From assembly GCF_021919345.1 (NCBI RefSeq), contig NZ_CP089293.1:3782001-3846000 (forward strand): a DNA stretch of 64,000 nucleotides, read 5' to 3'. This document shows, one piece after another, positions 32,555 through 41,937 of the stretch. This DNA is from Paenarthrobacter nicotinovorans (GTDB taxonomy: Bacteria; Actinomycetota; Actinomycetes; Actinomycetales; Micrococcaceae). Position 1 is the first letter of the stretch. Each line of letters begins with the position of its first letter. The notes beneath the pieces are model-generated. The model was not told the DNA's origin. It saw nothing but the letters and a program-made list of their open reading frames with translations, and did no database searches. Position numbers and translations under genes: made by a program.

Positions 32555-32822
32555 TGCTTTGCTCCCTTCGCTCGGCCACGAACCGGGCAACCGTCACGGA
32601 GCCGATGAAACCGATCACCGCGAGGGCCACCAGCAGCATCAGGTTGTTGAGGTGTTGGTTCACGGCCATGTCGATGGCGAGGGCAGCACCAAGGATGGCC
32701 AGCAGGACATCGGAAGCAAGGACGCGGTCAAGCAAAGATGGGCCAATCGCGATGCGCACGATCGCACCTGCAGCGGCGAGGCTGAGGATCACCGCCGTGG
32801 CCACCAGAACAAATTCCTTCAC
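32544..32822 (-). CDS. mnhF: Mrp antiporter subunit F
   Basis: A 92-residue three-helix subunit F: FVLVATAVILSLAAAGAIVRI, the conserved GPSLLDRVLASDVLLA, and LMLLVALAVIGFIGSVTVARF. It is a small structural part of the Mrp complex. Overlaps mnhE by 4 nt and mnhG by 11 nt. Confidence 0.93.
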   Translation of the reverse strand: MKEFVLVATAVILSLAAAGAIVRIAIGPSLLDRVLASDVLLAILGAALAIDMAVNQHLNNLMLLVALAVIGFIGSVTVARFVAERREQSNES

Positions 32823-33385
32823 AGCGTTGCCCCTTCCATGCCGGGCCGGGCTTCTGCCTTCAGGGCCTCGACTTCTTCCCGCGTTCCCATGATGCGGATC
32901 AGCCCTGCCTCAATGTTCTGCGTCTCCCGGCGGATCTTGTCGATGTCCGCTTCTTCGTAGATGTTCAGCGCGTGCAAATAGAGCGTGGAGGTGGAGCGGT
33001 CCACCTCCACCACCAGCGAGCCGGGGATCAGCGAGATGACATGCCCTGTAGCCGTCACCATGAGGTCCGAGTGGCTTCGCAACGGAACAGCGACGACGGC
33101 GCTGCGCACCTTGGGTCCCTTGACCACCGCCAGGTACAGCACCAGGAAGCTCGCTGCCACCACTTTCGCGACGAACATCAGGGCGAACGGAACAGCACGC
33201 AGGACATTGAACCTGCCGCTGAGCTCCACAGGCGGGAGGTAGAAGAACTTGGCCACCAGCACGGCAATCAGCGCGCCAAAAAGCAGGTTGCCCGGGCTGA
33301 AGTCACGCCACAGCGCACCCCATACGATGACCAGCCAGATGAGCAGCGGCAGTTCCGTGCGGAACGAGATCGGCTTGCGGCTCAT
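32819..33385 (-). CDS. mnhE: Mrp antiporter subunit E
   Basis: A 188-residue subunit E with N-terminal helices (LPLLIWLVIVWGALW, LLFGALIAVLVAKFFYL, VPFALMFVAKVVAASFLVLYL) and a cytoplasmic end containing HVISLIPGSLVVEVDRSTSTLYLHALN, the family signature. Translationally coupled on both sides by 4-nt overlaps. Confidence 0.93.
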   Translation of the reverse strand: MSRKPISFRTELPLLIWLVIVWGALWRDFSPGNLLFGALIAVLVAKFFYLPPVELSGRFNVLRAVPFALMFVAKVVAASFLVLYLAVVKGPKVRSAVVAVPLRSHSDLMVTATGHVISLIPGSLVVEVDRSTSTLYLHALNIYEEADIDKIRRETQNIEAGLIRIMGTREEVEALKAEARPGMEGATL

Positions 33386-34950
33386 TTCGTACCGCCATTC
33401 TGCGCCAGCGGGGGCACCTCGACAGAGTCACCCAGTACCGAGTGGATGTAGGCCGAGCGGTCCAGCATGATCTCCGCGGAACCGTCCGCAACCTGGAAGA
33501 GCGGACCGGCGAACACTGTCAGCGCCACCCCGAACACCACCAGCGCCGCAGTGGAACCTACCATGGTCCGCGGCAGTACTCCGACGTTGCCGGGGGTCAT
33601 CAACACGGGATCCGGGTACTCGGCATCCTCTGGTTTGCGCCAGAACGCCCTGTTCCACACACGGGCTATTGCCAGCAACGTCAGCAGGCTGGTGACCACG
33701 CCGCCCACTACCAGCACGATCGCCAGTGGGGTTCCGAGCTCCACGCCGGCCTGCAGAAGACCCAGCTTCCCAAGGAAGCCTGAGAACGGAGGAATGCCCG
33801 CCAGGTTCATGGCCGGTACGAAGAACAGCAACGCCAGCAACGGCGACAGCTTGGCCAGGCCGCCCAAGCGGTCAATGGAGGAGCTGCCTCCCCGGCGTTC
33901 TATGAGTCCCGTGACCAGGAATAAGCTGGTCTGCACGGTGATGTGGTGGGCAACGTAGAACACTGCCGCACCCAGGCCCGCTACGGAGCTCATGGCCAGC
34001 CCGAACACCATGTACCCGATGTGGCTGACCAGCGTGAAGGACAGCAGACGTTTGATGTCGCTCTGGGCAAGGGCACCCAGAATACCGACAACCATGGTTA
34101 GTAGCGCCACCACCATCAGGGGAACGTTGAGGGTATCCCCGGGGAACAAAAGGGTCTCCGTCCGCACCATGGCGTAGACGCCCACTTTGGTCAGCAACCC
34201 GGCGAACACCGCAGTGACGGGGGCCGGTGCCGTGGGATAGGAGTCAGGAAGCCAGAAGGACAGGGGGAACACGGCGGCCTTGATCCCAAAGGCGACCAGG
34301 AGCATCACATGCAGCAGGTTCTGCGTGCCTTGGTCCAGCTCTGCCAGCTTGATGGCCAGATCCGCCATGGTGATGGTGCCGGTGGCCCCGTAAATCATGG
34401 CGATGGCGATAAGGAACAGGACAGATGACACTACGGAGACCACCACATACGTGACGCCGGCACGGATACGCGGACCCGTCCCGCCGAGGGTCATGAGCAC
34501 GTAGCTTGCTGTCAGCAGGATCTCGAAGCCGACGTAGAGGTTGAAAAGGTCCCCGGTGAGGAAGGCGTTGGAGACTCCCGCCACCAGGATCAGGTACGTG
34601 GGGTGGAAGATCGACACGGGAGCTTCGTGGTCGCCGTCGGCCATGCCCTGGCCGGTGGCGTAGACCAGAACCGCCAGGCTCACCACTGTGGACACCACCA
34701 GCATGAGCGAGGAGAACTGGTCCACCACCAGGACCACACCCCATGGCGGCAGCCAACCGCCCAGGGTGACGGAGGTTGTGCCCCCGGACCAGACGGAGAA
34801 GAGCAGGAGGCATTCCAGCAGCAACGTGGTGCTGAGGATGCCGATGCTGACCAACCGTTGGGCGCTCTGGTGCCGGATCAGGAGGAACGCCAGCGCGGCG
34901 CCCAGGATGGGGAGGAGGACAGCCAGCGGCGACAGGTTTGCGAGGTTCAC
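33382..34950 (-). CDS. mnhD: Mrp antiporter subunit D
   Basis: A 522-residue subunit homologous to respiratory complex I antiporter-like subunits. About 14 helices, including VGFEILLTASYVLMTLGG with the conserved helix-5 glutamate and VAFGIKAAVFPLSFWLPDSYP with the helix-7 lysine, followed by APVTAVFAGLLTKVGVYAM. It forms part of the proton pathway. 4-nt overlaps with mnhC and mnhE. Confidence 0.94.
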   Translation of the reverse strand: MNLANLSPLAVLLPILGAALAFLLIRHQSAQRLVSIGILSTTLLLECLLLFSVWSGGTTSVTLGGWLPPWGVVLVVDQFSSLMLVVSTVVSLAVLVYATGQGMADGDHEAPVSIFHPTYLILVAGVSNAFLTGDLFNLYVGFEILLTASYVLMTLGGTGPRIRAGVTYVVVSVVSSVLFLIAIAMIYGATGTITMADLAIKLAELDQGTQNLLHVMLLVAFGIKAAVFPLSFWLPDSYPTAPAPVTAVFAGLLTKVGVYAMVRTETLLFPGDTLNVPLMVVALLTMVVGILGALAQSDIKRLLSFTLVSHIGYMVFGLAMSSVAGLGAAVFYVAHHITVQTSLFLVTGLIERRGGSSSIDRLGGLAKLSPLLALLFFVPAMNLAGIPPFSGFLGKLGLLQAGVELGTPLAIVLVVGGVVTSLLTLLAIARVWNRAFWRKPEDAEYPDPVLMTPGNVGVLPRTMVGSTAALVVFGVALTVFAGPLFQVADGSAEIMLDRSAYIHSVLGDSVEVPPLAQNGGTK

Positions 34951-35447
34951 GCGCTGCCTCCTTCCTGCGTTGATGAAGTGTTGGGGGTTTCTGTGGCTTC
35001 CGGGTGGTTCCTGTCCGAGGTGCTGGACGGGGTGACCGCGAACTCCGAGGTTTCCAAGGGCACGATTGCGTCGTCCTCGGCGTCGAAGCTGGGGGTCTTT
35101 GCCACGCGGACGTCTTCGAGGTCGTCCTGGATTTCGTCCTGGCGGGCCAGGACCCAGGTGCGGTAGATGATGCCGAGCATGAATGCCGTGACCGCGAACG
35201 AAATGACAATCGAGGTCAGGATCAGTGCCTGCGGAAGCGGATCACTGTAGGAATCCGGATTGGTTTCCTTGGTGAAGAAGGGCGCCAGGCCGGCATACCC
35301 TCCGGTGCTCAGGATCAGGATGTTGGTGGCGTTGGCCAAGAGCATCAGCCCGAGCAGCACGCGGGTGAGGCTGCGTTCCAGGATCAGGTAGATTCCGCAG
35401 GCGTACAGGACGCCCATGACGATCAGCAGGGTCAGGTTGATGCTCAT
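34947..35447 (-). CDS. mnhC: Mrp antiporter subunit C
   Basis: A 166-residue subunit resembling complex I NuoK. Three helices (LTLLIVMGVLYACGIYLIL, VLLGLMLLANATNILIL, ALILTSIVISFAVTAFMLGI). Residues from about 115 form an extra acidic, Ser/Thr-rich cytoplasmic tail not found in the shortest homologues. Overlaps both neighbours by 4 nt. Confidence 0.93.
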   Translation of the reverse strand: MSINLTLLIVMGVLYACGIYLILERSLTRVLLGLMLLANATNILILSTGGYAGLAPFFTKETNPDSYSDPLPQALILTSIVISFAVTAFMLGIIYRTWVLARQDEIQDDLEDVRVAKTPSFDAEDDAIVPLETSEFAVTPSSTSDRNHPEATETPNTSSTQEGGSA

Positions 35448-38400
35448 GCCGTACCTTTCCCGGACGCGACGGATTGGGCAGCTTCCTGGGCCAGTCCGGC
35501 TTCCTGCGACACCCCGGCCTGCTCGGCTGCCTCTTCCTCGGTGAGGGGCGCGCCCTTGCCTTCAAAATGTTCGTCGATCTCGGCACCAAGGCTGCGGAGG
35601 ACGTCCAACGCCAATCCCACCACCACGATGTACACGCCGATATCGAAAATGGTGGACGTGACGAACTTGACGTCTCCGAAGACGGGCAGCCAGAACTCGA
35701 TGATCGCGCTCTGGAAGACCTGTCCGCCCAGGAACAACGGGACAAAACCGGACGCTGCCGCCGTCGCAAGTCCCGTTCCCAAAAGTGTTCCGGCGCTGAC
35801 TGTCGCAGCTTCGCTCAACTCGAACCGTCCGCCGGCCAGGTAGCGGATGGTCAGTGCGAGCCCGGCGGTCAGGCCGCCGGCGAACCCGCCGCCCGGCAGG
35901 TTGTGTCCTGCGAGGAGGAGGTAGATCGAGAAGACAATCATCGAGTGGAAGATGAGCCTAGTGACGACTTCGAAAATGATCGAACGCCGCTCGGGGGCCA
36001 GGGTACGGCCCGCCACGAGCCAGGCGTCGCGGGTAACATCCGTGAACTTCTTGGCGACGGCGAGCGTGGCGCCGGCCCGGGAATCACGTTCGACGCCGGT
36101 ACGGCGCCCCACGCTGCCTTCCGGTACGGCCTCGGAGGTCTTGATGCGGTCACCGCGGCTCCGGACAAAGATCAAGCTCGCCACACCCGTGGCGGCGATC
36201 GCCAAGACCGAGATTTCGCCGAAGGTATCCCAGGCGCGGATGTCCACGAGGGTCACGTTGACCACGTTCAGCCCGCCGCCGCCTTCGTAGGCCAGGCGCG
36301 GGAAGTCCAGGGAAACCGGAGTAGCAACGCGGGCCCCCATCGCGTAGATGGCAACGAAGATCATGGTGATGCCAAAAGCCGCGCCGATGATCACGCGGAT
36401 CACCCTGAGCCGGCCGCCTGTCCTGTCACGCAATTCCGCAGGAAGGCTCCGCATCGCGAGCACGAAGGCCACCAGCACGATGGTCTCCACCAGCATCTGC
36501 GTCAAAGCCAGATCGGGGGCACCCTGAAGGGCAAACATGAGGGCAATGCCGTAACCGGTGACCGACACCATGAGCACGGCGAGGAAGCGCTTGTTGGCCC
36601 GAACTGCGGCCAGCGCCCCCACTACGATTCCGGCTCCTGCCACCAGCTGCAGGGGTGAGTTGGGATCGATGAAGTAGATGCCGTCAGGCAGCGGTTTGTT
36701 GGCCATGAGCATGGCAGTCAAGGGAACCGCGAAGGCGACAGTCAGGATTACCGCCAGGTAGAAGTACAGCGAACCACGTTGCGTGCGGCCCGTGACCCAG
36801 ACGGCCACATCGTCCAAGGCACCAATGGTGTTTTGGTACGCGCGATCGCCATCCACCCAGTCGGGCACCAGGCCCTGGGCGCGGGCAACGAGGTTCCGTC
36901 CGTAGAACATGGCCGCACCCAGCACGAAAGTGACCGCGGTCAGGCCCAAAGCAGGCGTCAACCCGTGCCACAAAGCCAGGTGCCCGGCGTCGACGGCGTC
37001 CGGTCCGCTGGCGAACAGCGCGGCGTAAGGCTGGATCCAGGTGTCCACCGGCGCGGGCCACAGCCCGTACACGATGGTGAGCAAGCTCAGGATGGCGGGG
37101 GCGGCGAGGAAGGCGGGCTTAATCGGTTTGAACGGGGTGGGCTCCACGCCGGGCTTGACGGCGAACGCTCCCCACATGAACCGGGCACTGTAGGCGAAGG
37201 TGAGGATCGAGCCGATGACAAGGCCCACCAGGATCCAGATCCCCCAGGCAGGGGCGTCGTGGCCGGTTCCGTAGTGAACGAACGCTTCGAAGACCGACTC
37301 TTTCGCGACGAAACCTGCCAGCGGAGGAATACCGGCCATGGATGCGGCGGCAATCGCTGCAACCACACCCAGGGCGCGGGACGAGCGGAAGACGCCGGAG
37401 AGCTTGCGGATGTCGCGCGTTCCGGATTGGTGGTCGATGATGCCCACCACCAGGAACAACGCAGCCTTGAACAGGCCGTGCGCCAGCAGCAGCCCCAACC
37501 CGGCCAGCGCGGCGTCGGGCCGGCCCAGCCCCACCACCATGGTCAGGAAACCGAGCTGGCTGACGGTGCCGTAAGCAAGGATGAGTTTGATGTCGGTCTG
37601 CCGCAGCGCGCGGTAGCCGCCAACAAGCATGGTGGCCAAACCAAGTCCCAGCACCACCGGCAGCCAGAATTCCGAGGCAGCAAAACCCGGAGCGAGCCTC
37701 GCGACGATGTAGATACCGGCCTTCACCATGGCCGCCGCATGCAGGTAGGCGCTGACCGGCGTCGGAGCCGCCATCGCGCCGGGGAGCCAGAAGTGGAACG
37801 GGACCAGTGCGGATTTGGTGATGGCACCCACCAGGATCAGTACGACGGCGGTGGTCACGGCGCCCTGCATGGGTCCGCTCATGAGCGTCCCGGCTTGGTC
37901 CAGGATGGCGGAAATGCGGTAAGTGCCTGCGGCCTGGCCCACGATGATCAGGCCTACGAGCATCGCCAGGCCACCAGCGGTGGTGACCATCAGCGCTTGA
38001 AGGGCTGACCGGCGGGCTGCCAAACGGGTGCGGGCGTAGCCGATGAGCAGGTAGGACAGGATGGTGGTGAGTTCCCAGAAGATGAACAGCATCAGCAGGT
38101 CATCGGAGGTCACAAGGCCAAACATGGCGCCGGCAAAGGCCAGGAGCTGGGCACCAAAACCGCCCAGTCCAGGATCCTTGTTCTTGAAATAGCGGGCACA
38201 GTAAACCAGCACCAGCGAACCGACACCCAGAATCAGCAGGGACATGACCCACGCCAAGGGATCCATGCGGAAGGCGAGCTCAAGCTGCAGACTCGGAATC
38301 CACGGCAGGATTTCCTCTATGCCGCCACCGGAATATACGGGGCCGTACTGGAGGACCAACCAGACGAAAGCGGCTGCGGGGACGGCGGCCAGCACGTAGA

Positions 38401-38479
38401 ACGCATTTCGTCCAAGTGAGCGGAAGATCAAGGGCGCCACAGTTGCCGCTGCAAAGGTGATGGCGAGAACTGTGATCAC
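35444..38479 (-). CDS. mnhA: Mrp antiporter subunit A fused to B
   Basis: A 1011-residue subunit: the N-terminal part is the NuoL-like antiporter core (FFWELTTILSYLLIGYARTR, SALVPFHFWLPGAMAAPTPV, HAAAMVKAGIYIVARL), then the MbhD/E-like part, and from about residue 835 a MnhB-type domain (FEVVTRLIFHSMIVFSIYLL, GHNLPGGGFAGGL). Fusion of B to A is usual in actinobacteria and explains the lack of a separate mnhB. The complex exports Na+, K+ or Li+ for protons and supports pH and salt tolerance. The start is GTG at 38479 with GGAG 6 nt upstream. First gene of the seven-subunit operon. Confidence 0.94.
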   Translation of the reverse strand: MITVLAITFAAATVAPLIFRSLGRNAFYVLAAVPAAAFVWLVLQYGPVYSGGGIEEILPWIPSLQLELAFRMDPLAWVMSLLILGVGSLVLVYCARYFKNKDPGLGGFGAQLLAFAGAMFGLVTSDDLLMLFIFWELTTILSYLLIGYARTRLAARRSALQALMVTTAGGLAMLVGLIIVGQAAGTYRISAILDQAGTLMSGPMQGAVTTAVVLILVGAITKSALVPFHFWLPGAMAAPTPVSAYLHAAAMVKAGIYIVARLAPGFAASEFWLPVVLGLGLATMLVGGYRALRQTDIKLILAYGTVSQLGFLTMVVGLGRPDAALAGLGLLLAHGLFKAALFLVVGIIDHQSGTRDIRKLSGVFRSSRALGVVAAIAAASMAGIPPLAGFVAKESVFEAFVHYGTGHDAPAWGIWILVGLVIGSILTFAYSARFMWGAFAVKPGVEPTPFKPIKPAFLAAPAILSLLTIVYGLWPAPVDTWIQPYAALFASGPDAVDAGHLALWHGLTPALGLTAVTFVLGAAMFYGRNLVARAQGLVPDWVDGDRAYQNTIGALDDVAVWVTGRTQRGSLYFYLAVILTVAFAVPLTAMLMANKPLPDGIYFIDPNSPLQLVAGAGIVVGALAAVRANKRFLAVLMVSVTGYGIALMFALQGAPDLALTQMLVETIVLVAFVLAMRSLPAELRDRTGGRLRVIRVIIGAAFGITMIFVAIYAMGARVATPVSLDFPRLAYEGGGGLNVVNVTLVDIRAWDTFGEISVLAIAATGVASLIFVRSRGDRIKTSEAVPEGSVGRRTGVERDSRAGATLAVAKKFTDVTRDAWLVAGRTLAPERRSIIFEVVTRLIFHSMIVFSIYLLLAGHNLPGGGFAGGLTAGLALTIRYLAGGRFELSEAATVSAGTLLGTGLATAAASGFVPLFLGGQVFQSAIIEFWLPVFGDVKFVTSTIFDIGVYIVVVGLALDVLRSLGAEIDEHFEGKGAPLTEEEAAEQAGVSQEAGLAQEAAQSVASGKGTA

Positions 38480-38678
38480 TGTTTTCTCCGCAAAGTCAGG
38501 AACGAATTGTCAAAAGTTGGAGCAGGCGGTCATACGTTGGGTTCGGTTTACCTAGTTTATCAAGGGGCCAGGACAGTTTTTGGCCACTTTTCCGCTCCGC
38601 CCGCTGTTCACCCGTGGTTGTTCACAACGCGGTCTGTCATCCGCGCGCAGCGTTCCCTGCACCTATAGCATTCACACT

Positions 38679-40082
38679 ATGAACGCGGCCGCAGTTCCCG
38701 AAGCCTCCCACCCGACATCCGAGCTCGCCACGGGTCCCGTCGCCTCAAAAAAGGGGCAAATCCTGGCGTGGGCTTCCTGGGACTGGGGTTCGGCTGCCTT
38801 TAACGCGGTCATGACGACGTTTGTTTTCACGGTTTACCTCACGTCCAATGCGTTCGGCGGAGAAGACGCCGCATCTGCCGCTTTGGGTGCCGCGCTGGCC
38901 ATTGCCGGCCTGGCCATCGCGTTACTGGCACCGGTCACCGGTCAGCGTTCCGACGCCGGGGGCAGGCGGAAACTCTGGCTTGGAGTCAACACTGCCGCAA
39001 CGGCGCTGCTCACGGGACTGTGCTTCTTCGTCTTCCCGCGGCCGGAATTCCTGCTCCTGGGTGTCTGCTTGATCGCCCTGGGCAATGTGTTCTTCGAGTT
39101 TGCCGGCGTGAACTACAACGCCATGTTGGCCCAGATCTCAACACCCCGGAACATTGGCAAGGTCAGCGGCTTCGGCTGGGGCATGGGTTACCTCGGCGGA
39201 ATCGTGGCGCTTCTGCTGGTCCTGCAGCTCTTTGTCCAGCCTTCCTTCGAATGGTTCGGAGCCTCCACCCAGGACTCGCTCAACATACGGTTGGTCGCCG
39301 TTTTCTCAGCCCTGTGGTTCTTTATCTTCGCCCTGCCCGTGATGTTTGCCGTCCCTGAGGTATCCGTGAAGAAGGACACCTCATCCTTGGGCTTCTTCGC
39401 CTCCTACAGATTGCTGATCCGGCGTATCGGGGCCATCTACAAGACCAGTCCGCACACCATCTACTTCCTTCTGTCCAGCGCCATCTTCCGCGACGGGCTG
39501 GCTGCCGTGTTCACCTTTGGCGGCGTCATCGCGGCGGGAACCTTTGGTTTCGAACTCAAGGAAGTCATCTTCTTCGCCATCTTCGGCAACGTAGTGGCGG
39601 CTGTTGGCGCTGTGATCGGCGGCTTCCTGGACGACAGGATCGGCCCCAAGGCTGTCATCATCCTGTCCCTGATAGGGCTGCTGACCGCGGGAACCTTCAT
39701 CCTGGTCCTCGGCAACGAAGACTATGTCTTCTTCGGCAACGCGTGGCCCGGTTCTGCAACGTTCTGGGTCTTCGGGCTTCTGCTCTGCCTTTTCGTAGGT
39801 CCCGCCCAGTCCTCTTCCAGGGCCTACCTTGCCAGGCTCGCCCCGGCTGGAGAATCGGGCGAATTGTTCGGCCTGTACGCCACAACGGGAAGGGCCGTCA
39901 GTTTCCTCGCCCCCACCCTGTTCACGCTGTGCATCACCATCGCCTCGCCGCTCGTTGCCGCCGGGGAGGCACAACGTTGGGGCATCCTCGGGATCATGGT
40001 TGTGCTCCTGGCCGGTCTCCTGGTGATCCTGCCCGTGAAGCCACCGGCCAAAGTGGAAATAGCCGTAGTACCAGAGCGTTAA
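38679..40082 (+). CDS. UMF1/Atg22-type MFS transporter
   Basis: A 467-residue, 12-helix protein of the UMF1 (unknown major facilitator 1) family. The N-terminus AWASWDWGSAAFNAVMTTFVFTVYL is the family hallmark, together with NYNAMLAQISTPRNIGKVSGFGWGMGYLGGI. Yeast relatives (Atg22) export amino acids from vacuoles; the bacterial substrate is unknown. The ATG at 38679 is preferred over an upstream in-frame ATG at 38580 because it starts just before this region. Divergent from mnhA across 199 bp in which no clear operator was seen. Confidence 0.87.
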   Translation: MNAAAVPEASHPTSELATGPVASKKGQILAWASWDWGSAAFNAVMTTFVFTVYLTSNAFGGEDAASAALGAALAIAGLAIALLAPVTGQRSDAGGRRKLWLGVNTAATALLTGLCFFVFPRPEFLLLGVCLIALGNVFFEFAGVNYNAMLAQISTPRNIGKVSGFGWGMGYLGGIVALLLVLQLFVQPSFEWFGASTQDSLNIRLVAVFSALWFFIFALPVMFAVPEVSVKKDTSSLGFFASYRLLIRRIGAIYKTSPHTIYFLLSSAIFRDGLAAVFTFGGVIAAGTFGFELKEVIFFAIFGNVVAAVGAVIGGFLDDRIGPKAVIILSLIGLLTAGTFILVLGNEDYVFFGNAWPGSATFWVFGLLLCLFVGPAQSSSRAYLARLAPAGESGELFGLYATTGRAVSFLAPTLFTLCITIASPLVAAGEAQRWGILGIMVVLLAGLLVILPVKPPAKVEIAVVPER

Positions 40083-40147
40083 CTACATAGGGCCGGTTGG
40101 GCGTCAACAACGTACCGGACCGGTTCAACAGAGTTTAGGGTGGAGCT

Positions 40148-40630
40148 ATGAACGTGGATGAGACCGAACTTCCGGGCCTTGGCATCCGGAAGGACTTCGT
40201 GACGGCCTCCGGCCGCCGTATTGGCGTGGTGGAACTGCGCGAGGGCGAAACCGAGCTTTTCGTCTCGACGTGGGATGACCCGGATACGTGCCAGGCCTCC
40301 ATCCCGTTGACGGCGGATGAAGCCTCGACCTTGGGGAACCTCCTGGGCGGACAGCACATCGCCATGCGCCTGGCCGAGGCGCACCGCGAGGTCCCCGGTA
40401 TCGTCACACGACAGTTTTCCATCACGGCTGATTCTCCATTCGTGAACCAGGCCATGGGCAAGGCCCAAATCCGCACACGCAGTGGCGTCTCCATCGTGGC
40501 GATCATGCGCGAAGGTGAGGTCGTCCCCTCGCCGGCGCCCGACGTCGTACTTCACACCGGTGATCTGCTCGTAGCGGTCGGCACCCAGGAAGGACTTGAC
40601 TCGGCAGCCGACATCCTCCGCAACGGCTGA
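40148..40630 (+). CDS. KhtT-like regulatory subunit of a cation:proton antiporter
   Basis: A 160-residue cytoplasmic protein ending in a TrkA-C (RCK_C) domain: VNQAMGKAQIRTRSGVSIVAIMREGEVVPSPAPDVVLHTGDLLVAVGT. The N-terminal half (GIRKDFVTASGRRIGVVELREGETELFVS) matches KhtT, which gates the KhtU potassium/proton antiporter by nucleotide or pH sensing. It lies 5 bp before the antiporter gene, so the pair is one unit. Confidence 0.9.
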   Translation: MNVDETELPGLGIRKDFVTASGRRIGVVELREGETELFVSTWDDPDTCQASIPLTADEASTLGNLLGGQHIAMRLAEAHREVPGIVTRQFSITADSPFVNQAMGKAQIRTRSGVSIVAIMREGEVVPSPAPDVVLHTGDLLVAVGTQEGLDSAADILRNG

Positions 40631-40635
40631 CGGGT

Positions 40636-41835
40636 ATGGATCCGCTCGCACTAGCCCTCATTGAACTGGGGGCCGTCGTGTTCTGCCTCGGCCTCCTGGC
40701 TCGGTTAGCGGGCAAAATCGGCATGTCCCCCATTCCCCTCTATCTCGTGGGTGGCCTGGCCTTCGGTGCCGGGGGCTTGGTCAAGCTGGATGGCATGCAC
40801 GAGTTCGCGCATCTCTCAGGCGAGATGGGCGTCATCCTGCTGCTGCTTATGCTCGGCTTGGAATACACCGCCTCAGAGCTGGTGACCGGCCTTCGCCGGT
40901 CCTGGCAAGCAGGGGTCATGGACTTCGTGCTCAACTTCTTACCGGGAGCGGGCCTTGCCGTCCTGCTGGGGTGGGGTCTTGTAGGGGCCATCGTCATGGG
41001 CGGCGTTACCTACATTTCGTCCTCCGGAATCGCCGCGAAGGTCATTACCGACCTGGGCCGAATCGGTAACCGTGAAACGCCTGTGGTGCTTTCCATCCTG
41101 GTTTTCGAAGACCTCGCGATGGCCATCTACCTGCCCATTCTCACCGCCATCCTTGCCGGCGTCGGGTTCCTGGGCGGACTGCAGACGGTGGGGATTGCAC
41201 TGGCAGTGGTCACGGTAGTGCTGGTGATCGCCCTCAAGCACGGGCATCGGGTCTCGCAGGCTATCCACAGCGAAAACTCCGAGGTCTTCCTGCTCAATGT
41301 CCTGGGACTCGCCCTGTTGGTGGCCGGAATCGCATCGGCCCTTCAGGTATCCGCAGCCGTGGGAGCGTTCATGTTGGGCATCGCCATATCCGGCGCTACC
41401 GCCCACAATGCCACCCGCATCCTTGAACCATTGCGCGACCTTTTCGCTGCGATCTTCTTTGTAGCGTTCGGCCTCAACACCGACCCCACCTCAATTCCCC
41501 CTGTGCTGGGCTGGGCCCTCCTCCTGGCGGTGCTGACTGCCGCCACCAAGATGCTCACGGGGATCTGGGCCGCCAAAAGGGCCGGTATCGCGATGCCCGG
41601 CCGGTTCCGTGCGGGCGCTGCGCTTATTGCCCGTGGTGAGTTCTCCATCGTCATCGCCGGCTTGGCCGTCGCCTCCGGGGCGGTTCCTGGAGAACTCGCC
41701 GCACTGGCCACGGCCTACGTCCTCATCATGGCCATCGTAGGTCCGCTGGCCGCCCGCTTCGTGGAACCCGTAGTCAAGGCAATCCGCAGAACCCCGAAAG
41801 CTCCACCACGGACCACGGACCGCGCACCGGCGTAA
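40636..41835 (+). CDS. Monovalent cation:proton antiporter-2, KhtU-like
   Basis: A 399-residue CPA2 antiporter with about 12 helices. Typical parts are LGLEYTASELVTGLRRSWQAG, GGVTYISSSGIAAKVITDLGR, TPVVLSILVFEDLAMAIYLP with the buried Glu-Asp pair, and FVAFGLNTDPTSIPPVL. Coupled to the KhtT-like subunit, it should export K+ in exchange for protons. No separate NAD-binding domain is attached, as in KhtU. Together with the nearby Mrp operon it makes this a cation-homeostasis region. Confidence 0.9.
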   Translation: MDPLALALIELGAVVFCLGLLARLAGKIGMSPIPLYLVGGLAFGAGGLVKLDGMHEFAHLSGEMGVILLLLMLGLEYTASELVTGLRRSWQAGVMDFVLNFLPGAGLAVLLGWGLVGAIVMGGVTYISSSGIAAKVITDLGRIGNRETPVVLSILVFEDLAMAIYLPILTAILAGVGFLGGLQTVGIALAVVTVVLVIALKHGHRVSQAIHSENSEVFLLNVLGLALLVAGIASALQVSAAVGAFMLGIAISGATAHNATRILEPLRDLFAAIFFVAFGLNTDPTSIPPVLGWALLLAVLTAATKMLTGIWAAKRAGIAMPGRFRAGAALIARGEFSIVIAGLAVASGAVPGELAALATAYVLIMAIVGPLAARFVEPVVKAIRRTPKAPPRTTDRAPA

Positions 41836-41845
41836 CGTCGCCACC

Positions 41846-41920
41846 CCAAAACCCTCACCGAGGGGCGACATCCCACGCCAAAACCCCCACCGAGGGGCGA
41901 CATCCCACCCCAAAACCCTC
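41846..41920. repeat. 32-bp direct repeats, 2.3 units
   Basis: Units start at 41846, 41878 and 41910 (partial), each CCAAAACCC(T/C)CACCGAGGGG followed by CGACATCCCAC. Each unit holds a small stem, CCCTC-ACC-GAGGG. They lie between the antiporter stop and the DUF559 gene, 18 bp past the latter's stop. Confidence 0.9.
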
Positions 41921-41937
41921 TGGGAAAGCCTCGAGAG

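Noticed and set aside
35474..36658. 394-codon plus-strand frame in mnhA
   Set aside because: Antisense shadow of the fused subunit A/B; no start signal or recognisable domain.
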